This document shows positions 18,659 to 30,612 of a DNA stretch of 64,000 nucleotides, piece by piece. Source of the stretch: Acinetobacter guerrae. GTDB taxonomy: Bacteria > Pseudomonadota > Gammaproteobacteria > Pseudomonadales > Moraxellaceae. Each line of letters begins with the position of its first letter. Position 1 is the first letter of the stretch. The position numbers and the translations under genes were made by a program. The DNA lies in contig NZ_LXGN01000045.1 of the NCBI RefSeq assembly GCF_009372255.1, positions 202,912 to 266,911 on the forward strand. Reading direction: 5' to 3'. The notes beneath the pieces were generated by a model. It saw only the letters and a list, made by a program, of their open reading frames with translations. It searched no databases and was not told where the DNA came from.

Positions 18659-20554
18659 TTATTTCCCCACCACCTGAATAACGATAAGGATCATCAACAG
18701 TACGACTACACCAAGCGACATACTGGATGCGTATTCACGCAATGAACCTGTTTGACGTGAGCTAGTAAAGCTATTGCCACTTTTCACTAGTGCAGGAAGC
18801 ACCAACCACATGCTGTCAACTGGATCACGACCGAAAAGCTTCGCAATAAACAAATAAGGTTTTACAAACACGATGTTATACAGTGCATCAAAACCAAAAG
18901 CCGTACGGCAAATGTGCGCTAAACCTGAACCCAAACTGGTTTGAGCAAAAGATTTTACAGCAGCATAAGCAAATACAAACAGCAAGATACCAACAATCAA
19001 ACCAGCAATTGCTACACCACTTGCTAAATGTTCAGCATGTGAAACTGCCGCTTCCAGACTTTCTGGAATCATAAATGCAGGAATATTGGCACTTGTTAAT
19101 AATTTCGACACTGGTGCTTGTAGGAAATAACCAAAACCTGTTGATAAGAAAGCAAGTATGGCCAATGGTCCCCAGTAAGTCACACCATGAATTGCATGTG
19201 CTTCTGTTTTCTCTTCGCCAAAGAATACGACCCAAATTAAACGGAATGTATAAATAGATGTTAAGAATGCACCTGCAACACCCACCCAATACAATGTATT
19301 GTAAAGCGGTAAGTTTGCAATCGTAGAGTGGGCATAAACTGCACCCAGAATTGCATCTTTAGAGAAGAAGCCCACGGTCACGATTGGAAGTGCTGCAAGC
19401 GCGCCGCCGCCAATCACAAAACACCAGAATACAAATGGGATCTTCTTACGCAAACCACCCATTTTGAAAATATTTTGTTCGTGATGACACGCCAGAATCA
19501 CTGCACCAGAAGACAAGAACAATAGCGCTTTAAAGAATGCGTGAGCAAGCATATGGAACAGACCCGCCTGATAGGCTTCTGCACCCACTGCCATAAACAT
19601 ATAACCTAACTGACTCATCGTTGAGTAAGCCAGAATACGTTTGATATCGGTTTGAACCAATGCCGCAAAACCTGCAACCAAAAGCGTCACTGCACCTGTA
19701 ATCGAAATGAATTGCATCACTGCTGGCGCCATTTCAATCACGGTATGCATACGGCTGGTCAGATAAACACCCGCTGTCACCATCGTTGCAGCGTGGATGA
19801 GTGCCGAAACAGGCGTAGGGCCTGCCATCGCATCGGCCAACCATGTTTGTAATGGAATCTGTGCAGATTTACCTGCCGCACCCAAGAACAACATCAATGC
19901 AGTCCAAATGGAAAGCGATGAACTTTGGGTCATGACTGTTGCAGCATTTTCAACGATGTATTGAGTATTTAACGTACCAAACTGTTGATAAAGCAAGAAC
20001 AACGCAATAAGTAAGAATACATCACCGACACGCGTTACTGTAAATGCCTTAATTGCTGCCCAGCCATTGTCAGGATTTGAATAATAAAAACCAATCAATA
20101 GATATGAGCACAGACCTACACCTTCCCAACCCAAGAACAATAACGCCAAGTTATCGCCAAGAACCAACACCAACATGCTGGCAACAAACAGGTTGAAATA
20201 AGAGAAGAAACGCGCGTAACCCTCTTCACCACGCATATACCAAGAGGCAAAGATATGGATGAGAAAACCGACGCCCGTAATCATACCTGTCATGAGTAAT
20301 GACAAGCCATCTAAGTGCAGAGTAATCCCCGGTGCAAAACCACCGACATTAAACCAAGTCCACAAATGCTGAACAAAAAATGGTTGCCCACTGCTCGTAA
20401 ACGCAAGCCCTGCAATCAATGCAAATAATGCAGAGAGTCCAACTGAACCGACACCAATAATTGCCGCTACATTTTCAGAGAGCTTATCGCGCCCTATCGC
20501 TAATAAAATAAAACCAATTAGCGGAAAAAGAATCGTTAAATATAAAGTACTCAT
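18659..20554 (-). CDS. nuoL: NADH-quinone oxidoreductase subunit L
   Basis: 631 residues, the distal antiporter-like subunit, with the C-terminal lateral helix that runs along the membrane arm. Core motifs [27 protein letters not shown] and [31 protein letters not shown] are intact. It overlaps nuoK by 4 bases (ATGA), typical of translational coupling. Confidence 0.96.
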   Translation of the reverse strand: MSTLYLTILFPLIGFILLAIGRDKLSENVAAIIGVGSVGLSALFALIAGLAFTSSGQPFFVQHLWTWFNVGGFAPGITLHLDGLSLLMTGMITGVGFLIHIFASWYMRGEEGYARFFSYFNLFVASMLVLVLGDNLALLFLGWEGVGLCSYLLIGFYYSNPDNGWAAIKAFTVTRVGDVFLLIALFLLYQQFGTLNTQYIVENAATVMTQSSSLSIWTALMLFLGAAGKSAQIPLQTWLADAMAGPTPVSALIHAATMVTAGVYLTSRMHTVIEMAPAVMQFISITGAVTLLVAGFAALVQTDIKRILAYSTMSQLGYMFMAVGAEAYQAGLFHMLAHAFFKALLFLSSGAVILACHHEQNIFKMGGLRKKIPFVFWCFVIGGGALAALPIVTVGFFSKDAILGAVYAHSTIANLPLYNTLYWVGVAGAFLTSIYTFRLIWVVFFGEEKTEAHAIHGVTYWGPLAILAFLSTGFGYFLQAPVSKLLTSANIPAFMIPESLEAAVSHAEHLASGVAIAGLIVGILLFVFAYAAVKSFAQTSLGSGLAHICRTAFGFDALYNIVFVKPYLFIAKLFGRDPVDSMWLVLPALVKSGNSFTSSRQTGSLREYASSMSLGVVVLLMILIVIQVVGK

Positions 20555-20859
20555 CCGCGCATCTCACTAGCAGCATCCACATCCAGATGGTGGAAGCGAT
20601 GGTAAAACTGAAGGACGATCGCAAGACCAATACAAGCCTCTGCTGCAGCAAGGGTCAAGATTAGGATAAACATAATCTGACCATCGGGTTGCGCCCATGC
20701 ACTACCGACCAAAACAAACGCCAATGCCGCAGCATTCATCATGATTTCAAGGCTCATGAGCATAAATAAAAGGTTGCGTCGTACCATTACACCGTAAAAG
20801 CCCAGTGCAAAAAGAATGGTCGCCACAATCAAACCATGTTCTAAAGGGATATTGCCCAT
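20551..20859 (-). CDS. nuoK: NADH-quinone oxidoreductase subunit K
   Basis: 102 residues and three hydrophobic helices; start [20 protein letters not shown]. Membrane glutamates in [10 protein letters not shown] and the [10 protein letters not shown] segment are conserved residues of the proton path (MrpC-like). Two bases separate it from nuoJ. Confidence 0.95.
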   Translation of the reverse strand: MGNIPLEHGLIVATILFALGFYGVMVRRNLLFMLMSLEIMMNAAALAFVLVGSAWAQPDGQIMFILILTLAAAEACIGLAIVLQFYHRFHHLDVDAASEMRG

Positions 20860-20861
20860 TG

Positions 20862-21380
20862 TTATTGTTCCCCTTCCGCACTTGGTTCACGTTTACCTAA
20901 GTGGAATGCTGCAACCAATGCTGCAAGCAATAACATCGCGGCAACTTCAACCAATAATAAATAATGAGTAAAAAGTGCTTGCCCGACTGCTTTAGGACCA
21001 ATCACCTCACGTCCCATCACTTGTCCTGGCACAGTGTAATCACTAGATAGCATCCAGACCAAGATCAATCCAAGCAAGAAGCTCATCAGTGCCGGAACAG
21101 CCCATGTTTCAGAGCTTAACCATTTACGTTCCTGTTCAACGGTATGCTGACCTAAATTCAGCATCATCACCACGAAAACGAACAAAACCATAATCGCGCC
21201 AGCATAAACGATGATTTCAAGCGCACCAGCAAATGGCGCACCGACAATCATGAAAATACCTGCAACTGCAAGTAATGAAACAATCAGACTCAATAAAGCA
21301 TGTACTGGATTCGCATTGGTTACCACGCGAATCGTAGAGACAATGGCCACAAGAGCCATCAAATAAAATGGCCACATCAT
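20862..21380 (-). CDS. nuoJ: NADH-quinone oxidoreductase subunit J
   Basis: 172 residues, five hydrophobic helices, including the [23 protein letters not shown] stretch around the pi-bulge helix that couples quinone reduction to proton movement. It starts inside the last codons of nuoI (ATGA overlap). Confidence 0.94.
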   Translation of the reverse strand: MMWPFYLMALVAIVSTIRVVTNANPVHALLSLIVSLLAVAGIFMIVGAPFAGALEIIVYAGAIMVLFVFVVMMLNLGQHTVEQERKWLSSETWAVPALMSFLLGLILVWMLSSDYTVPGQVMGREVIGPKAVGQALFTHYLLLVEVAAMLLLAALVAAFHLGKREPSAEGEQ

Positions 21381-21919
21381 GGTAATAAACTCCGTACATC
21401 AATAGGTGCACTTTCTTTTTGCGCCTGACCTTTACCTTTACCGTCGATTGCCATACCAGCAACACGATAGAAGTTATAGTCAGGATATTTACCTGGACCA
21501 GAAATCAGTAGATTTTCTTTCTCATAAACCAAGTCCTGACGCACGTACTCACCCAACTCAAAGTCAGGAGTAAGCTGAATCGCTGTCGTTGGACAAGCTT
21601 CTTCACACATGCCACAGAAAATACAACGAGAGAAGTTGATACGGAAAAACTCTGGATACCAACGTCCGTCTTCTTTTTCTGCCTTTTGTAGTGAAATACA
21701 GCCGACTGGGCAAGCCACCGCACAGAGGTTACACGCGACACAGCGTTCTTCACCATCTGGATCACGGGTTAAAACAATACGGCCACGATAGCGAGGCGGT
21801 ACAATTTCCTCGCCTGGGACTTCAGGATAAAGAATTGTGTCTCGTTTACGCGTGATGTGGGTAAAAACCATCCACAAAGTACGAACGATTGACCCAACTC
21901 CAGCTAGAACTTTATACAT
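21377..21919 (-). CDS. nuoI: NADH-quinone oxidoreductase subunit I (two 4Fe-4S clusters)
   Basis: 180 residues. Two ferredoxin motifs, [12 protein letters not shown] (about 61-72) and [12 protein letters not shown] (about 100-111), bind clusters N6a and N6b that pass electrons toward N2 in NuoB. The short N-terminal amphipathic region is normal for the family. It lies 18 bp after nuoH and overlaps nuoJ by 4 bases. Confidence 0.95.
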   Translation of the reverse strand: MYKVLAGVGSIVRTLWMVFTHITRKRDTILYPEVPGEEIVPPRYRGRIVLTRDPDGEERCVACNLCAVACPVGCISLQKAEKEDGRWYPEFFRINFSRCIFCGMCEEACPTTAIQLTPDFELGEYVRQDLVYEKENLLISGPGKYPDYNFYRVAGMAIDGKGKGQAQKESAPIDVRSLLP

Positions 21920-21937
21920 TTTGTACTCCCTGCTGTC

Positions 21938-22954
21938 TTAGGCCTGATTCATCAGAATCACAGCACCAGTCACGAGTAAGTTGACTAACGCCAGCGGCAA
22001 ACAAATTTTCCAACCAAAGTTCATCACTTGGTCATAACGCGGACGCATTAAAGAACCACGAGCCAAAATAAACATCATCATAAAAAATGCTGTTTTGATA
22101 ATGAACCAGAACACAGGCGGAACAAACGGAATTTCAAGGTTAAATGGCGCAAGCCAACCACCAAAGAATAAGGTCACAATCAAGGCAGAAATCAGTACGA
22201 TATTCACGTATTCTGCAACGAAGAACATCCCCCACTTCATACCTCCATATTCAACGTGATAACCTTCAGCCAATTCTTGCTCAGCTTCTGGTTGGTCAAA
22301 TGGATGGCGGTGAGTTACCGCAACACCCGCGACCACAAATACCATGAAGCCAATAAACTGCGGAATGATAAACCACACATCACGTTGTGCTTCCACGATT
22401 TCACGCAGGTTAAATGAACCTGCGATGGCAACTACTCCCATCAGAGAAATACCTAGAAACACTTCATAAGAAATGGTTTGAGCAGCAGAACGTAAACCAC
22501 CCAGTAACGAGTATTTGTTGTTTGATGACCAACCACCAAAGAGCACCGCATAAACTGCAATACCCGCCATTGCCATAAAGAACAATAGACCAATACTCAT
22601 ATCCGCAACGCCTAGCGTCGGGCTAATTGGAATCACCATAAATGACAAGACCGCAGTTGCCATTGCAACTGCCGGCGCCATACGAAACGTCAATTTATCG
22701 GCAAATTTTGGTGTCCAGTCTTCTTTGAACATGATCTTAAGCATATCTGCCACGATCTGAAACATACCGCCCGGACCCACACGGTTAGGACCATAACGGT
22801 CTTGCCAGAGTGCCAAAAGACGACGTTCAATAAATGACATTAATGCTGCAATTAATACAACTACAAGCATAATGACAATCGCTTGAACCACAGCATAAGC
22901 AATTGGCCAGTTCTCAGCCCAAAGCGGTGTTTGACGCATAATTTCTTGTTGCAT
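21938..22954 (-). CDS. nuoH: NADH-quinone oxidoreductase subunit H
   Basis: 338 residues and about eight helices. It forms the quinone chamber roof and links the peripheral arm with the membrane arm. Family motifs [18 protein letters not shown] (about 44-61) and the [23 protein letters not shown] loop with conserved acidic residues are present. Separated from nuoG by 3 bp. Confidence 0.95.
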   Translation of the reverse strand: MQQEIMRQTPLWAENWPIAYAVVQAIVIMLVVVLIAALMSFIERRLLALWQDRYGPNRVGPGGMFQIVADMLKIMFKEDWTPKFADKLTFRMAPAVAMATAVLSFMVIPISPTLGVADMSIGLLFFMAMAGIAVYAVLFGGWSSNNKYSLLGGLRSAAQTISYEVFLGISLMGVVAIAGSFNLREIVEAQRDVWFIIPQFIGFMVFVVAGVAVTHRHPFDQPEAEQELAEGYHVEYGGMKWGMFFVAEYVNIVLISALIVTLFFGGWLAPFNLEIPFVPPVFWFIIKTAFFMMMFILARGSLMRPRYDQVMNFGWKICLPLALVNLLVTGAVILMNQA

Positions 22955-22957
22955 GAA

Positions 22958-25639
22958 TTACACTCCTACCGCGACTGATACAGGTTCAGCCAAAGACACT
23001 GTTGGTGCCAACCCAATTGGATAACCGATATAACCTGTTGGTAAATATTCAATCACCTGTACAGGCAGACTGACAGTTGTTTCACCTGCTTGAACAGAAA
23101 GACGTTCACCATCTTTGAGATTCAAACGGGTTGCATCCTGTTCGCCCAATGCAAAAGCTGCTGTCGGAATACGAGACTGCATCGCAGGTGTTTTAATCGT
23201 AAATTCACCCGATGCAAAAATGTGATGCATTGGAACCAAACGGAAGCTTTCACTATTCACAGTAATCGCTGAAGGTGCAACAAAACTACGCGCAGGACGT
23301 TTTGGTAAACGATCAAATAAACGAATACCTGAGTCGCCACCTTTTAAGTGACCACCGACTTCATCTTGGTATTTATTCCAAGATTGTGGTGAGTTCCAAC
23401 CCGGTGCCCATGCAAATGGTACTAAAGATGACGCTTTTTGTGGGCCAACGTAGCCTTCCATCGAGAAGGTTAAGGCAGAATCGACATCAACAGGTTGTTT
23501 TGGTTCATGTACAGAAATTGGTGCACGAAGTGCAGTACGACCTGAATAACGACGCGGTTCACGAGCAATTTTTAAACCATGAACACGGTAGCCTGCATCT
23601 GGTGCAACGTCCTGAATCGCTTCAAGCACAGGAACATTTTTCACGACAGATTCAATGACATCATCGAGTAAAGTCCAGTTAATCGCTTTCCCATGTAGAC
23701 CTGTTTCAATAGCATGTAACCAGCGCCAAGATTCTTTAATGGCATACTCTGGCTTGTAGTAGCTTGGGTCATATACTTGGTAAAAACGTTGCGCACGACC
23801 TTCTTGACTCACGACCGTACCATCACCCTCAGCAAAACTTGCCGCTGAAAGCACGATATCAGCCTGTTTCACAGTCTCAGTTTCACTATGATCTAGTACA
23901 ATCACCGTTTCTGCTTTTGCAAATGCAGCTTTGACTTGAGATGCAGGTAAACGACGGAATAGGTCATTTTCTACAATAACAAGAGTGTCATAATCTTGTG
24001 CAAAGGCTTGTTCTAAGCTTTGACCACCAAACAATGCCAGACCCATTGAGTTCACTTCAGGCACAGTCAGTGTAAGACCAGCATTGCCTAGATTTTGTGC
24101 TACTTGCGCAGCAGCTTCCATAATCGCAGGATCTTGTAAGCTAGTACCCGAAATCACCAAAGGTTTTTTCGCAGCTTTTAAGCTATCAGCAATGCTTTGA
24201 GCAAAGGCTTTGGCATCATCATCTAGACCATTGAGGGTTTCGCCTTTAACAGCCGCCGCAATAGCAAAACCTAGACGCGCGATGTCATTTGGTGATGCAA
24301 CTACTTCACCTGTTGCGACATCAGCTAACCGAGTTTGAGTCGCTGCCAAAATATAAATCGGAGATTTTTCATCCTGACCAATACGTTGTACAGGCTCCGC
24401 CAACCAGTCTGGAGTACGACGATCTGCCGCCATTTGCTTGGCTTTATTTTTCGCTGCTTGACGAACTGACAATGCCATACGTGGTGCAGTTTGAGTGAGG
24501 TCTTCACCTAAAATCAGTACGGCATCATAGCTTTCGACTTCACGCATATTTGGGTTGTAAACACCCTCTGTTTGCATGATTGAAGCCGCAAGTTCAACCA
24601 AGCTCTGTTCTTTTTGCGAAAGTCCTGTTGAATAGTTTTCTTGTCCAACCAGTTCGCGTAAAGCATAGTTAGATTCAAGGCTTGCACGTGGTGAACCAAT
24701 TCCCAGTACTTTTTTGCCTTGAAGTTTTAAGATGACTTCATCTAGTGCTTGATCAACTGAAACAGAGCTTACTTTTTCACCAACACGGAACTGTGGCTGA
24801 CGCGGACGATCTGCACGGTTCACATACCCCGTACCAAAGCGACCTTTATCACATAGGAAGTATTGATTTACTTCACCGTTAAAACGGTTTTCTACACGAC
24901 GCAACTCACCATAACGCTCACCCGGAGAAATATTACAACCTGAAGAACAGCCCTGACACACGCTTGGTGCATACTGCATGTCCCATTTACGGTTATAACG
25001 TTCAGAGTGAGTTTTATCGGTAAATACACCTGTTGGACAAACTTCTGTCAGGTTACCTGAAAATTCAGACTCCAAAGTGCCAGACTCTGGACGACCGAAA
25101 TAAACCCGTGATGCATTGGCATAAACACCAAAGTCTGTACCACCAGCATAATCTTTGTAGTAACGCACGCAACGATAACAAGCAATACAACGGTTCATTT
25201 CGTGCGCAATAAACGAACCCAATTCCTGATTATGATGGGTACGTTTAGTAAAACGATAACGACGACGGTCATGACCAGTCATCACAGTCATATCTTGTAA
25301 ATGACAGTGACCACCTTCTTCACAGACTGGACAGTCGTGCGGGTGGTTGGTCATTAAAAACTCAACCACTGACTCACGAAAATCAACCGCTTCTTTATCT
25401 TCGATCGAAATAAACGTGTTGTCAGCTGCAGGTGTCATACATGACATCACCAGACGTCCACGGGTATCCTCAGCATTTGCATACTGGGTCACCGCACATT
25501 GACGACATGAGCCAACAGAACCTAAGGATGGGTGCCAACAAAAATATGGAATGTCGATGCCTAGGGACAAACATGCTTGTAGCAGGTTTTCTGACCCATT
25601 GACTTCATATGATTTTCCATCGACATGAATTGTAGCCAT
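22958..25639 (-). CDS. nuoG: NADH-quinone oxidoreductase subunit G
   Basis: 893 residues. The N-terminal 2Fe-2S domain (N1b) has the C…CRQCAV pattern; then follow the His/Cys-ligated N5 region (CPVCEEGGHCHLQD), the N4 motif CIACYRC…CPTG, and a molybdopterin-oxidoreductase-like body without the cofactor. The N7 ligands are kept in exact form, C-x2-C-x3-C-x27-C (VCQGCSSGC…FLC, about residues 228-263), as in E. coli but lost in many lineages. It transfers electrons from NuoF toward NuoI. Located 11 bp downstream of nuoF. Confidence 0.95.
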   Translation of the reverse strand: MATIHVDGKSYEVNGSENLLQACLSLGIDIPYFCWHPSLGSVGSCRQCAVTQYANAEDTRGRLVMSCMTPAADNTFISIEDKEAVDFRESVVEFLMTNHPHDCPVCEEGGHCHLQDMTVMTGHDRRRYRFTKRTHHNQELGSFIAHEMNRCIACYRCVRYYKDYAGGTDFGVYANASRVYFGRPESGTLESEFSGNLTEVCPTGVFTDKTHSERYNRKWDMQYAPSVCQGCSSGCNISPGERYGELRRVENRFNGEVNQYFLCDKGRFGTGYVNRADRPRQPQFRVGEKVSSVSVDQALDEVILKLQGKKVLGIGSPRASLESNYALRELVGQENYSTGLSQKEQSLVELAASIMQTEGVYNPNMREVESYDAVLILGEDLTQTAPRMALSVRQAAKNKAKQMAADRRTPDWLAEPVQRIGQDEKSPIYILAATQTRLADVATGEVVASPNDIARLGFAIAAAVKGETLNGLDDDAKAFAQSIADSLKAAKKPLVISGTSLQDPAIMEAAAQVAQNLGNAGLTLTVPEVNSMGLALFGGQSLEQAFAQDYDTLVIVENDLFRRLPASQVKAAFAKAETVIVLDHSETETVKQADIVLSAASFAEGDGTVVSQEGRAQRFYQVYDPSYYKPEYAIKESWRWLHAIETGLHGKAINWTLLDDVIESVVKNVPVLEAIQDVAPDAGYRVHGLKIAREPRRYSGRTALRAPISVHEPKQPVDVDSALTFSMEGYVGPQKASSLVPFAWAPGWNSPQSWNKYQDEVGGHLKGGDSGIRLFDRLPKRPARSFVAPSAITVNSESFRLVPMHHIFASGEFTIKTPAMQSRIPTAAFALGEQDATRLNLKDGERLSVQAGETTVSLPVQVIEYLPTGYIGYPIGLAPTVSLAEPVSVAVGV

Positions 25640-25650
25640 AGTCGAATTCC

Positions 25651-26982
25651 TTAAACTTGTTCTACGTGGCTGGCTTGGGCAACAGGACGATTGGTCACTT
25701 TTGCTTCAAACTCGCTACGGAAATATTTGAGTGCGCCCATAAGCGGCTCCATCGCACCCGGTGCGTGGGCACAGAAGGTTTTACCGATCCACAACTTTTT
25801 GGTCAGTTCAGACAGATGTTGAATGTCCTCCATCTTGCCTTCACCATTCTCAAGTGCTTTCAGCGCTTTCACAGCCCAAGGTAAACCATCACGGCAAGGT
25901 GTACACCAGCCACACGATTCACGCGCAAAGAACTCTTCAAGGTTACGTACCGCAGAAACCATACACTGAGTTTCATCAACGACCATCAACAAGCAAGTTC
26001 CTAAACGTGAACCCGCTTTCATGATGCTTTCCGAATCCATTGGAAGATCAATATGCTCAGCTGCTAAAAAGTCAGTTGAGGCACCACCTGGTAACCATGC
26101 TTTAAGTTTAAGTCCATCACGCATACCACCCGCGTAATCTTCAATCACTTCACGCGCAGTCGTACCAAATGGCAACTCCCAAAGACCTGGGAATTTAACC
26201 TTACCTGAGGCACCATAAATTTTAGTGCCCGGATCTTTGGATTTACCCGCAGATAAACCGATATACCACTCAGGCCCACGCAGCATGATCGCAGGCAAGT
26301 TGTTATAAGTTTCGACGTTGTTGACGATAGTTGGACGACCCCATGCTCCTGCAACTTGCGGGAATGGCGGTTTAGTTCGTGGATTAGCACGACGACCTTC
26401 TAGCGAGTTAATCAATGCAGTTTCTTCACCGCAAATATAACGTCCCGCACCTGTATGTACAAAAAGGTCGAAGCTCCAACCCGTATCTAAAATATTGTTA
26501 CCCAAATAACCTTTGGCACGAACTTGTTCCAAAGCTTCATTTAAGTATTGAGCCGCTTCGATATATTCACCACGAATGAAGATATAACCCTGCGTTGCCT
26601 CTAAGGTATATGCAGCGATTAACATCCCTTCAATCAATTGATGTGGAAGGCGCTCCATCAGCAAGCGGTCTTTAAACGTACCGGGTTCCATTTCATCGGC
26701 ATTACAGATGAGATAGCGTGGACCACCATCATTCGGTGCCATCAACGACCATTTAATTCCTGCTGGGAAACCTGCCCCACCACGACCTTTGACCGTTGCC
26801 GCTTTAATGACTTCCAAAACTTCTGCGGGTTTCAACTCAATGGCTTTTTTGAAGCCTGCGTAACCCTCTAAAGCTTCATAATCATCAGCATTACGGACAT
26901 GTTCCTGTTTACTCAAACGCCAAGTGAGCGGATGAGTTTCTGGATTACCTTCGCCATAAATCGGTTTTGGTTCAGTATTCAT
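25651..26982 (-). CDS. nuoF: NADH-quinone oxidoreductase subunit F (NADH-binding, FMN)
   Basis: 443 residues. FMN/NADH-binding motifs [14 protein letters not shown] and [17 protein letters not shown] are intact, and the N3 4Fe-4S ligands appear as [12 protein letters not shown] plus a downstream Cys in [11 protein letters not shown]. It oxidises NADH in the cytoplasmic arm and works with NuoE. It overlaps nuoE by 4 bases. Confidence 0.96.
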   Translation of the reverse strand: MNTEPKPIYGEGNPETHPLTWRLSKQEHVRNADDYEALEGYAGFKKAIELKPAEVLEVIKAATVKGRGGAGFPAGIKWSLMAPNDGGPRYLICNADEMEPGTFKDRLLMERLPHQLIEGMLIAAYTLEATQGYIFIRGEYIEAAQYLNEALEQVRAKGYLGNNILDTGWSFDLFVHTGAGRYICGEETALINSLEGRRANPRTKPPFPQVAGAWGRPTIVNNVETYNNLPAIMLRGPEWYIGLSAGKSKDPGTKIYGASGKVKFPGLWELPFGTTAREVIEDYAGGMRDGLKLKAWLPGGASTDFLAAEHIDLPMDSESIMKAGSRLGTCLLMVVDETQCMVSAVRNLEEFFARESCGWCTPCRDGLPWAVKALKALENGEGKMEDIQHLSELTKKLWIGKTFCAHAPGAMEPLMGALKYFRSEFEAKVTNRPVAQASHVEQV

Positions 26983-27488
26983 ACATACTTCTCCAATAAC
27001 TGTTTGACCGAAGATACATCTACCAAACCATGGGTATCTTCATCAATCATAAGTGTTGGGCCTTTATCACAATTACCTAAACAGCAGATTGGTAATAAGG
27101 TAAAACGGCCATCTTGCGTGGTTTGACCATACTGAATCCCAAGCTCACGTTGAAACGCTTCAGCTAAAGTTTCAGCACCCATCAGGAAACAAGCAATCGA
27201 GTCACACAATAAAATTACGTGACGACCCACAGGCTGGCGATAAATACGGTTATAAAATGTCGCCACACCTTCCAAATCTGCAACGCTAATCGTTAATAAC
27301 TGCGCAATTGCATTCATTTGTGCATCATCTACCCAGCCATTACGGCGTTGTACGCACTTAAGTGCATCGAGTGATGCAGCACGTGGATAAGGATAATGAT
27401 CAATGTGGTGTTCAATGTCGTGGATCTCATCCGCAGTCAAAATCTCTTGAACATTCACACGTGGCTTTTTATCAGTCAGAATCATCAT
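26979..27488 (-). CDS. nuoE: NADH-quinone oxidoreductase subunit E (2Fe-2S)
   Basis: 169 residues of the thioredoxin-like 2Fe-2S family. The N1a ligands are CDSIAC (C-x4-C) and CCLGNC (C-x3-C for the second pair). It forms the NADH dehydrogenase tip with NuoF and NuoG. The gene begins 12 bp after nuoCD. Confidence 0.95.
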   Translation of the reverse strand: MMILTDKKPRVNVQEILTADEIHDIEHHIDHYPYPRAASLDALKCVQRRNGWVDDAQMNAIAQLLTISVADLEGVATFYNRIYRQPVGRHVILLCDSIACFLMGAETLAEAFQRELGIQYGQTTQDGRFTLLPICCLGNCDKGPTLMIDEDTHGLVDVSSVKQLLEKYV

Positions 27489-27500
27489 AATGCGTACCCC

Positions 27501-29288
27501 TTAACGATCCACGTCGGCCATAACCACATCGATGGTCGCCAGATAAATGATCAAGTCTGAAACCAGACTGCCGTTAATCACCGATGGAATTTGCTGCAAG
27601 TGAGTGAAGGTTGGTGTACGAATACGAGTACGATAACTCATCGTTGACTTATCGGAAGTCAGATAATAGTTAGATGCACCTTTCACCACTTCTGCCATCA
27701 CAGACGCTTCACCTGCTGGCATGACAGGCCCCCAAGACACGCTCAAAAAGTGCGTAATCAAGGTTTCAATATCTTGCAGGGTTTTGTCTTTCGGTGGTGG
27801 AACTGCCAGAGGATGATCCGCTTTATACGGACCAGATGGCATATTATCCAGACACTGTTTAATGATTTTTAGAGATTCTTCGATTTCACGATAGTGAACC
27901 ATCACACGAGCGTAAGCATCGCCTTCGTATTCAAGCGGCACTTCAAAATCGTAATTTTCATAGCCACTGTACGGACGATATTTACGTACATCAAAATCAA
28001 TACCTGTAGCACGTAAACCAGTACCTGTGATACCCCAAGCCAATGCAGATTTTGCATCATATTGAGCAACATTACGGGTACGACCTTCAAATACTGAGTT
28101 TTTTAGTGCAGCAGTATGATATTCCTTCAAACGTTTTGGCATCCATTCGAGAATGTCACGAATCAGTTTTTGCCAATTATTTGGAAGATCATGGGCAGTT
28201 CCGCCAATACGGAACCATGCTGGATGCATACGGAAACCTGTAATCGCCTCAATAGCATCATAGACTTTTTGACGATCGGCAAACATATAGAATACTGGAG
28301 TCATCCCCCCCGCATCCTGAATCGCAGTACCGATATACAACAAGTGGTTATTGATACGGAACAATTCCGACATCATGACACGGATACATTGCGCACGTTC
28401 AGGGACTTTAATACCCGCAAGCTGCTCAACACCCATGACATAAGGCATATTTTGCGCACAACCGCCTAAGTAGTCGACACGATCGGTATATGGAATGAAA
28501 GAATGCCAAGTTTGACGCTCAGCCATCTTTTCCACACCACGGTGGTGATAACCGATATCAGGGACACAGTCTTTTACTTCTTCACCATCTAACTGCAAAA
28601 TAACACGGAATGCACCATGCGCAGATGGATGGTTAGGACCCAAGTTCAAGAACATAAAGTCTTCATCTGCGTTGCCGCGTTTTAGACCCCAATCTTCTGG
28701 AACAAAACGAAGATGTTCTTGCTCAAAATCCTGTTTGGCTTTGTTCTGCATATACGGTGTATATTCAGTAGCACGCGCAGAATATTCCTTGCGCAGTGGA
28801 TGACCTTCCCAGTAAGTTGGCAATAAAATTCGACGCAGCATTGGATGCCCTTCGAAATTGATCCCAAACATATCGTAGGCTTCGCGTTCGTACCAGTTGG
28901 CATTTGGCCAAATGTTCGTCGCTGTAGGAATGTTAATATCACTTTCATTCAACGCAACTTTGATACGAATATCACTATTACGTTCTAAAGATAATAAGTG
29001 ATAAAACACGGTGAAGTCAGATCCAGGTAACCCATCACGGTTATTACGCAAACGTTCATCTATCGCAGACAAATCGAATAGCATCACATATGGACGTTCT
29101 ACTTTACGCAAGAACATCAATACATCTTGTACGCGTGCGCGCTCAACCCAGACAGTCGGAAACTCTTCACAAGTCGGTTGCACGTAGAAGTTTTCACCAA
29201 ACTTGGTTTGGAGCTCTTCTACAATTGCAAATGCTGGGCGTGAATCAACTGGTGTTGATTCTGGCATAGCAATGTCAGTTTCAGCCAT
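27501..29288 (-). CDS. nuoCD: NADH-quinone oxidoreductase fused subunit C/D
   Basis: 595 residues. The first about 190 residues are the NuoC (30-kDa) domain, with [26 protein letters not shown]; the rest is NuoD (49-kDa), with [14 protein letters not shown] and [13 protein letters not shown] near the quinone site, ending DVVMADVDR. The C and D subunits are separate in many bacteria but fused in enterobacteria, Pseudomonas and Acinetobacter. It helps form the quinone-binding pocket with NuoB and NuoH. Confidence 0.96.
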   Translation of the reverse strand: MAETDIAMPESTPVDSRPAFAIVEELQTKFGENFYVQPTCEEFPTVWVERARVQDVLMFLRKVERPYVMLFDLSAIDERLRNNRDGLPGSDFTVFYHLLSLERNSDIRIKVALNESDINIPTATNIWPNANWYEREAYDMFGINFEGHPMLRRILLPTYWEGHPLRKEYSARATEYTPYMQNKAKQDFEQEHLRFVPEDWGLKRGNADEDFMFLNLGPNHPSAHGAFRVILQLDGEEVKDCVPDIGYHHRGVEKMAERQTWHSFIPYTDRVDYLGGCAQNMPYVMGVEQLAGIKVPERAQCIRVMMSELFRINNHLLYIGTAIQDAGGMTPVFYMFADRQKVYDAIEAITGFRMHPAWFRIGGTAHDLPNNWQKLIRDILEWMPKRLKEYHTAALKNSVFEGRTRNVAQYDAKSALAWGITGTGLRATGIDFDVRKYRPYSGYENYDFEVPLEYEGDAYARVMVHYREIEESLKIIKQCLDNMPSGPYKADHPLAVPPPKDKTLQDIETLITHFLSVSWGPVMPAGEASVMAEVVKGASNYYLTSDKSTMSYRTRIRTPTFTHLQQIPSVINGSLVSDLIIYLATIDVVMADVDR

Positions 29289-29376
29289 TGGCTTGGCTTC
29301 CTATTTAATACAAATTCTGTCAATTTTCCCGATGAACCATATCCGAGGGATATGTCAAAACTTCATCATGAAAAAA

Positions 29377-30054
29377 TTATTTAATTTCATCCATAGAGCG
29401 TAAGTTTTTCACCGCAATACGTTCTGCATTTTTGCGATCGCGTTCTGGCATCATCTTTGGCTTATACACTGGCTTAAGATCATCACCAATTACGGCAGAA
29501 AGTGGACGGCGCTCTAACTGAATTTGGTCTTGAAGTAACATAAGTGCTTGAATCAATGCTTCAGGACGTGGTGGGCAACCTGGGACGTACACGTCAACAG
29601 GAATAATTTTATCAACACCCTGTACAACCGAATAAATGTCGTACATACCGCCCGAGTTAGCACAAGCGCCCATGGAAATGACCCATTTTGGCTCAAGCAT
29701 TTGCTCATAAAGACGTTGAATTACTGGCGCCATTTTGACAAAGCAGGTTCCAGCAACAATCATTAAATCCGCCTGACGTGGTGAAGCACGAATAACCTCA
29801 GCACCAAAACGTGACAAATCATGCACACCTGTTAAGGTCGTTGCGTACTCAACGTAACAGCATGAAGTACCAAAGTTAAATGGCCAGACTGAGTTTTTAC
29901 GTCCCCAGTTGACCACATTGTGCATCACATCTTCCAGACGAGTCATGAAGACATTTTTATTGACTTCTTCCTCAAGCGGATCGGTGACAACTTGGCGTTC
30001 TTGCAATGGGTATTGATCGGCACTCGGATTCGCACGGGTTAATGTATATTTCAT
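29377..30054 (-). CDS. nuoB: NADH-quinone oxidoreductase subunit B (cluster N2)
   Basis: 225 residues. The N2 4Fe-4S ligands are the tandem cysteines in [10 protein letters not shown], then GAC and the [10 protein letters not shown] motif. N2 is the last cluster before quinone. An 88-bp spacer separates it from nuoCD and 6 bp from nuoA. The C-terminal tail of about 40 residues is Lys/Arg-rich, as in relatives. Confidence 0.95.
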   Translation of the reverse strand: MKYTLTRANPSADQYPLQERQVVTDPLEEEVNKNVFMTRLEDVMHNVVNWGRKNSVWPFNFGTSCCYVEYATTLTGVHDLSRFGAEVIRASPRQADLMIVAGTCFVKMAPVIQRLYEQMLEPKWVISMGACANSGGMYDIYSVVQGVDKIIPVDVYVPGCPPRPEALIQALMLLQDQIQLERRPLSAVIGDDLKPVYKPKMMPERDRKNAERIAVKNLRSMDEIK

Positions 30055-30060
30055 CCCGAG

Positions 30061-30612
30061 TTACTCCTGTTCAGATGATGTTTTAGTCGATGAAATAGAT
30101 TTCATACGACCTGAGGATTGAGCTGGAATATGTCCTGTAGGATCCATAACCAACTCCTCAATAGAGTTGAAGCGAGTAATATCAGCAATATTCATATGCG
30201 CTGAACCCACTTTAGGTTTAATTCCTGCTGACTTACGACGATCCGCAGGAGCCCAGTTTAGTGCACCTACAGCAAATGCATAAACCAAAGCAATCAACAA
30301 ATCGACAACGAAAATCACGACAGTGGTAAAACCAAGCCAGCCCACTTCACGAACAGAGGTTGCCCATGCGTATAAATAGAGCGCTTCAAGGTCAAAAACA
30401 ACGAAGAAAATCGCGACCAGATAGAATTTTGCAGATAAGCGGATACGAGCACCACCTGCACTAACAACACCTGATTCAAATTGCTCTTGCTTCGCGCGCC
30501 CCCACGATTTACCCCCTAGGAGCAAGGGAACGGTAAGCATAAAAACGCACAGAAATGTAACACCGATCACGAAGGCAATAATTGCCCAATCGTATGGAGT
30601 AATGGCACTCAT
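30061..30612 (-). CDS. nuoA: NADH-quinone oxidoreductase subunit A
   Basis: 183 residues from ATG 30612, which has an AGGAG ribosome-binding site and begins MSAITPYDWAIIAFVIG; an in-frame upstream start at 30684 would add 24 residues with no family support. Three helices with the conserved ESG and FDLEALYLYAWA segments place it in the membrane arm near NuoH. A hydrophilic C-terminal extension of about 40 residues (from about 140) exceeds the E. coli protein (147). First gene of the operon. Confidence 0.92.
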   Translation of the reverse strand: MSAITPYDWAIIAFVIGVTFLCVFMLTVPLLLGGKSWGRAKQEQFESGVVSAGGARIRLSAKFYLVAIFFVVFDLEALYLYAWATSVREVGWLGFTTVVIFVVDLLIALVYAFAVGALNWAPADRRKSAGIKPKVGSAHMNIADITRFNSIEELVMDPTGHIPAQSSGRMKSISSTKTSSEQE

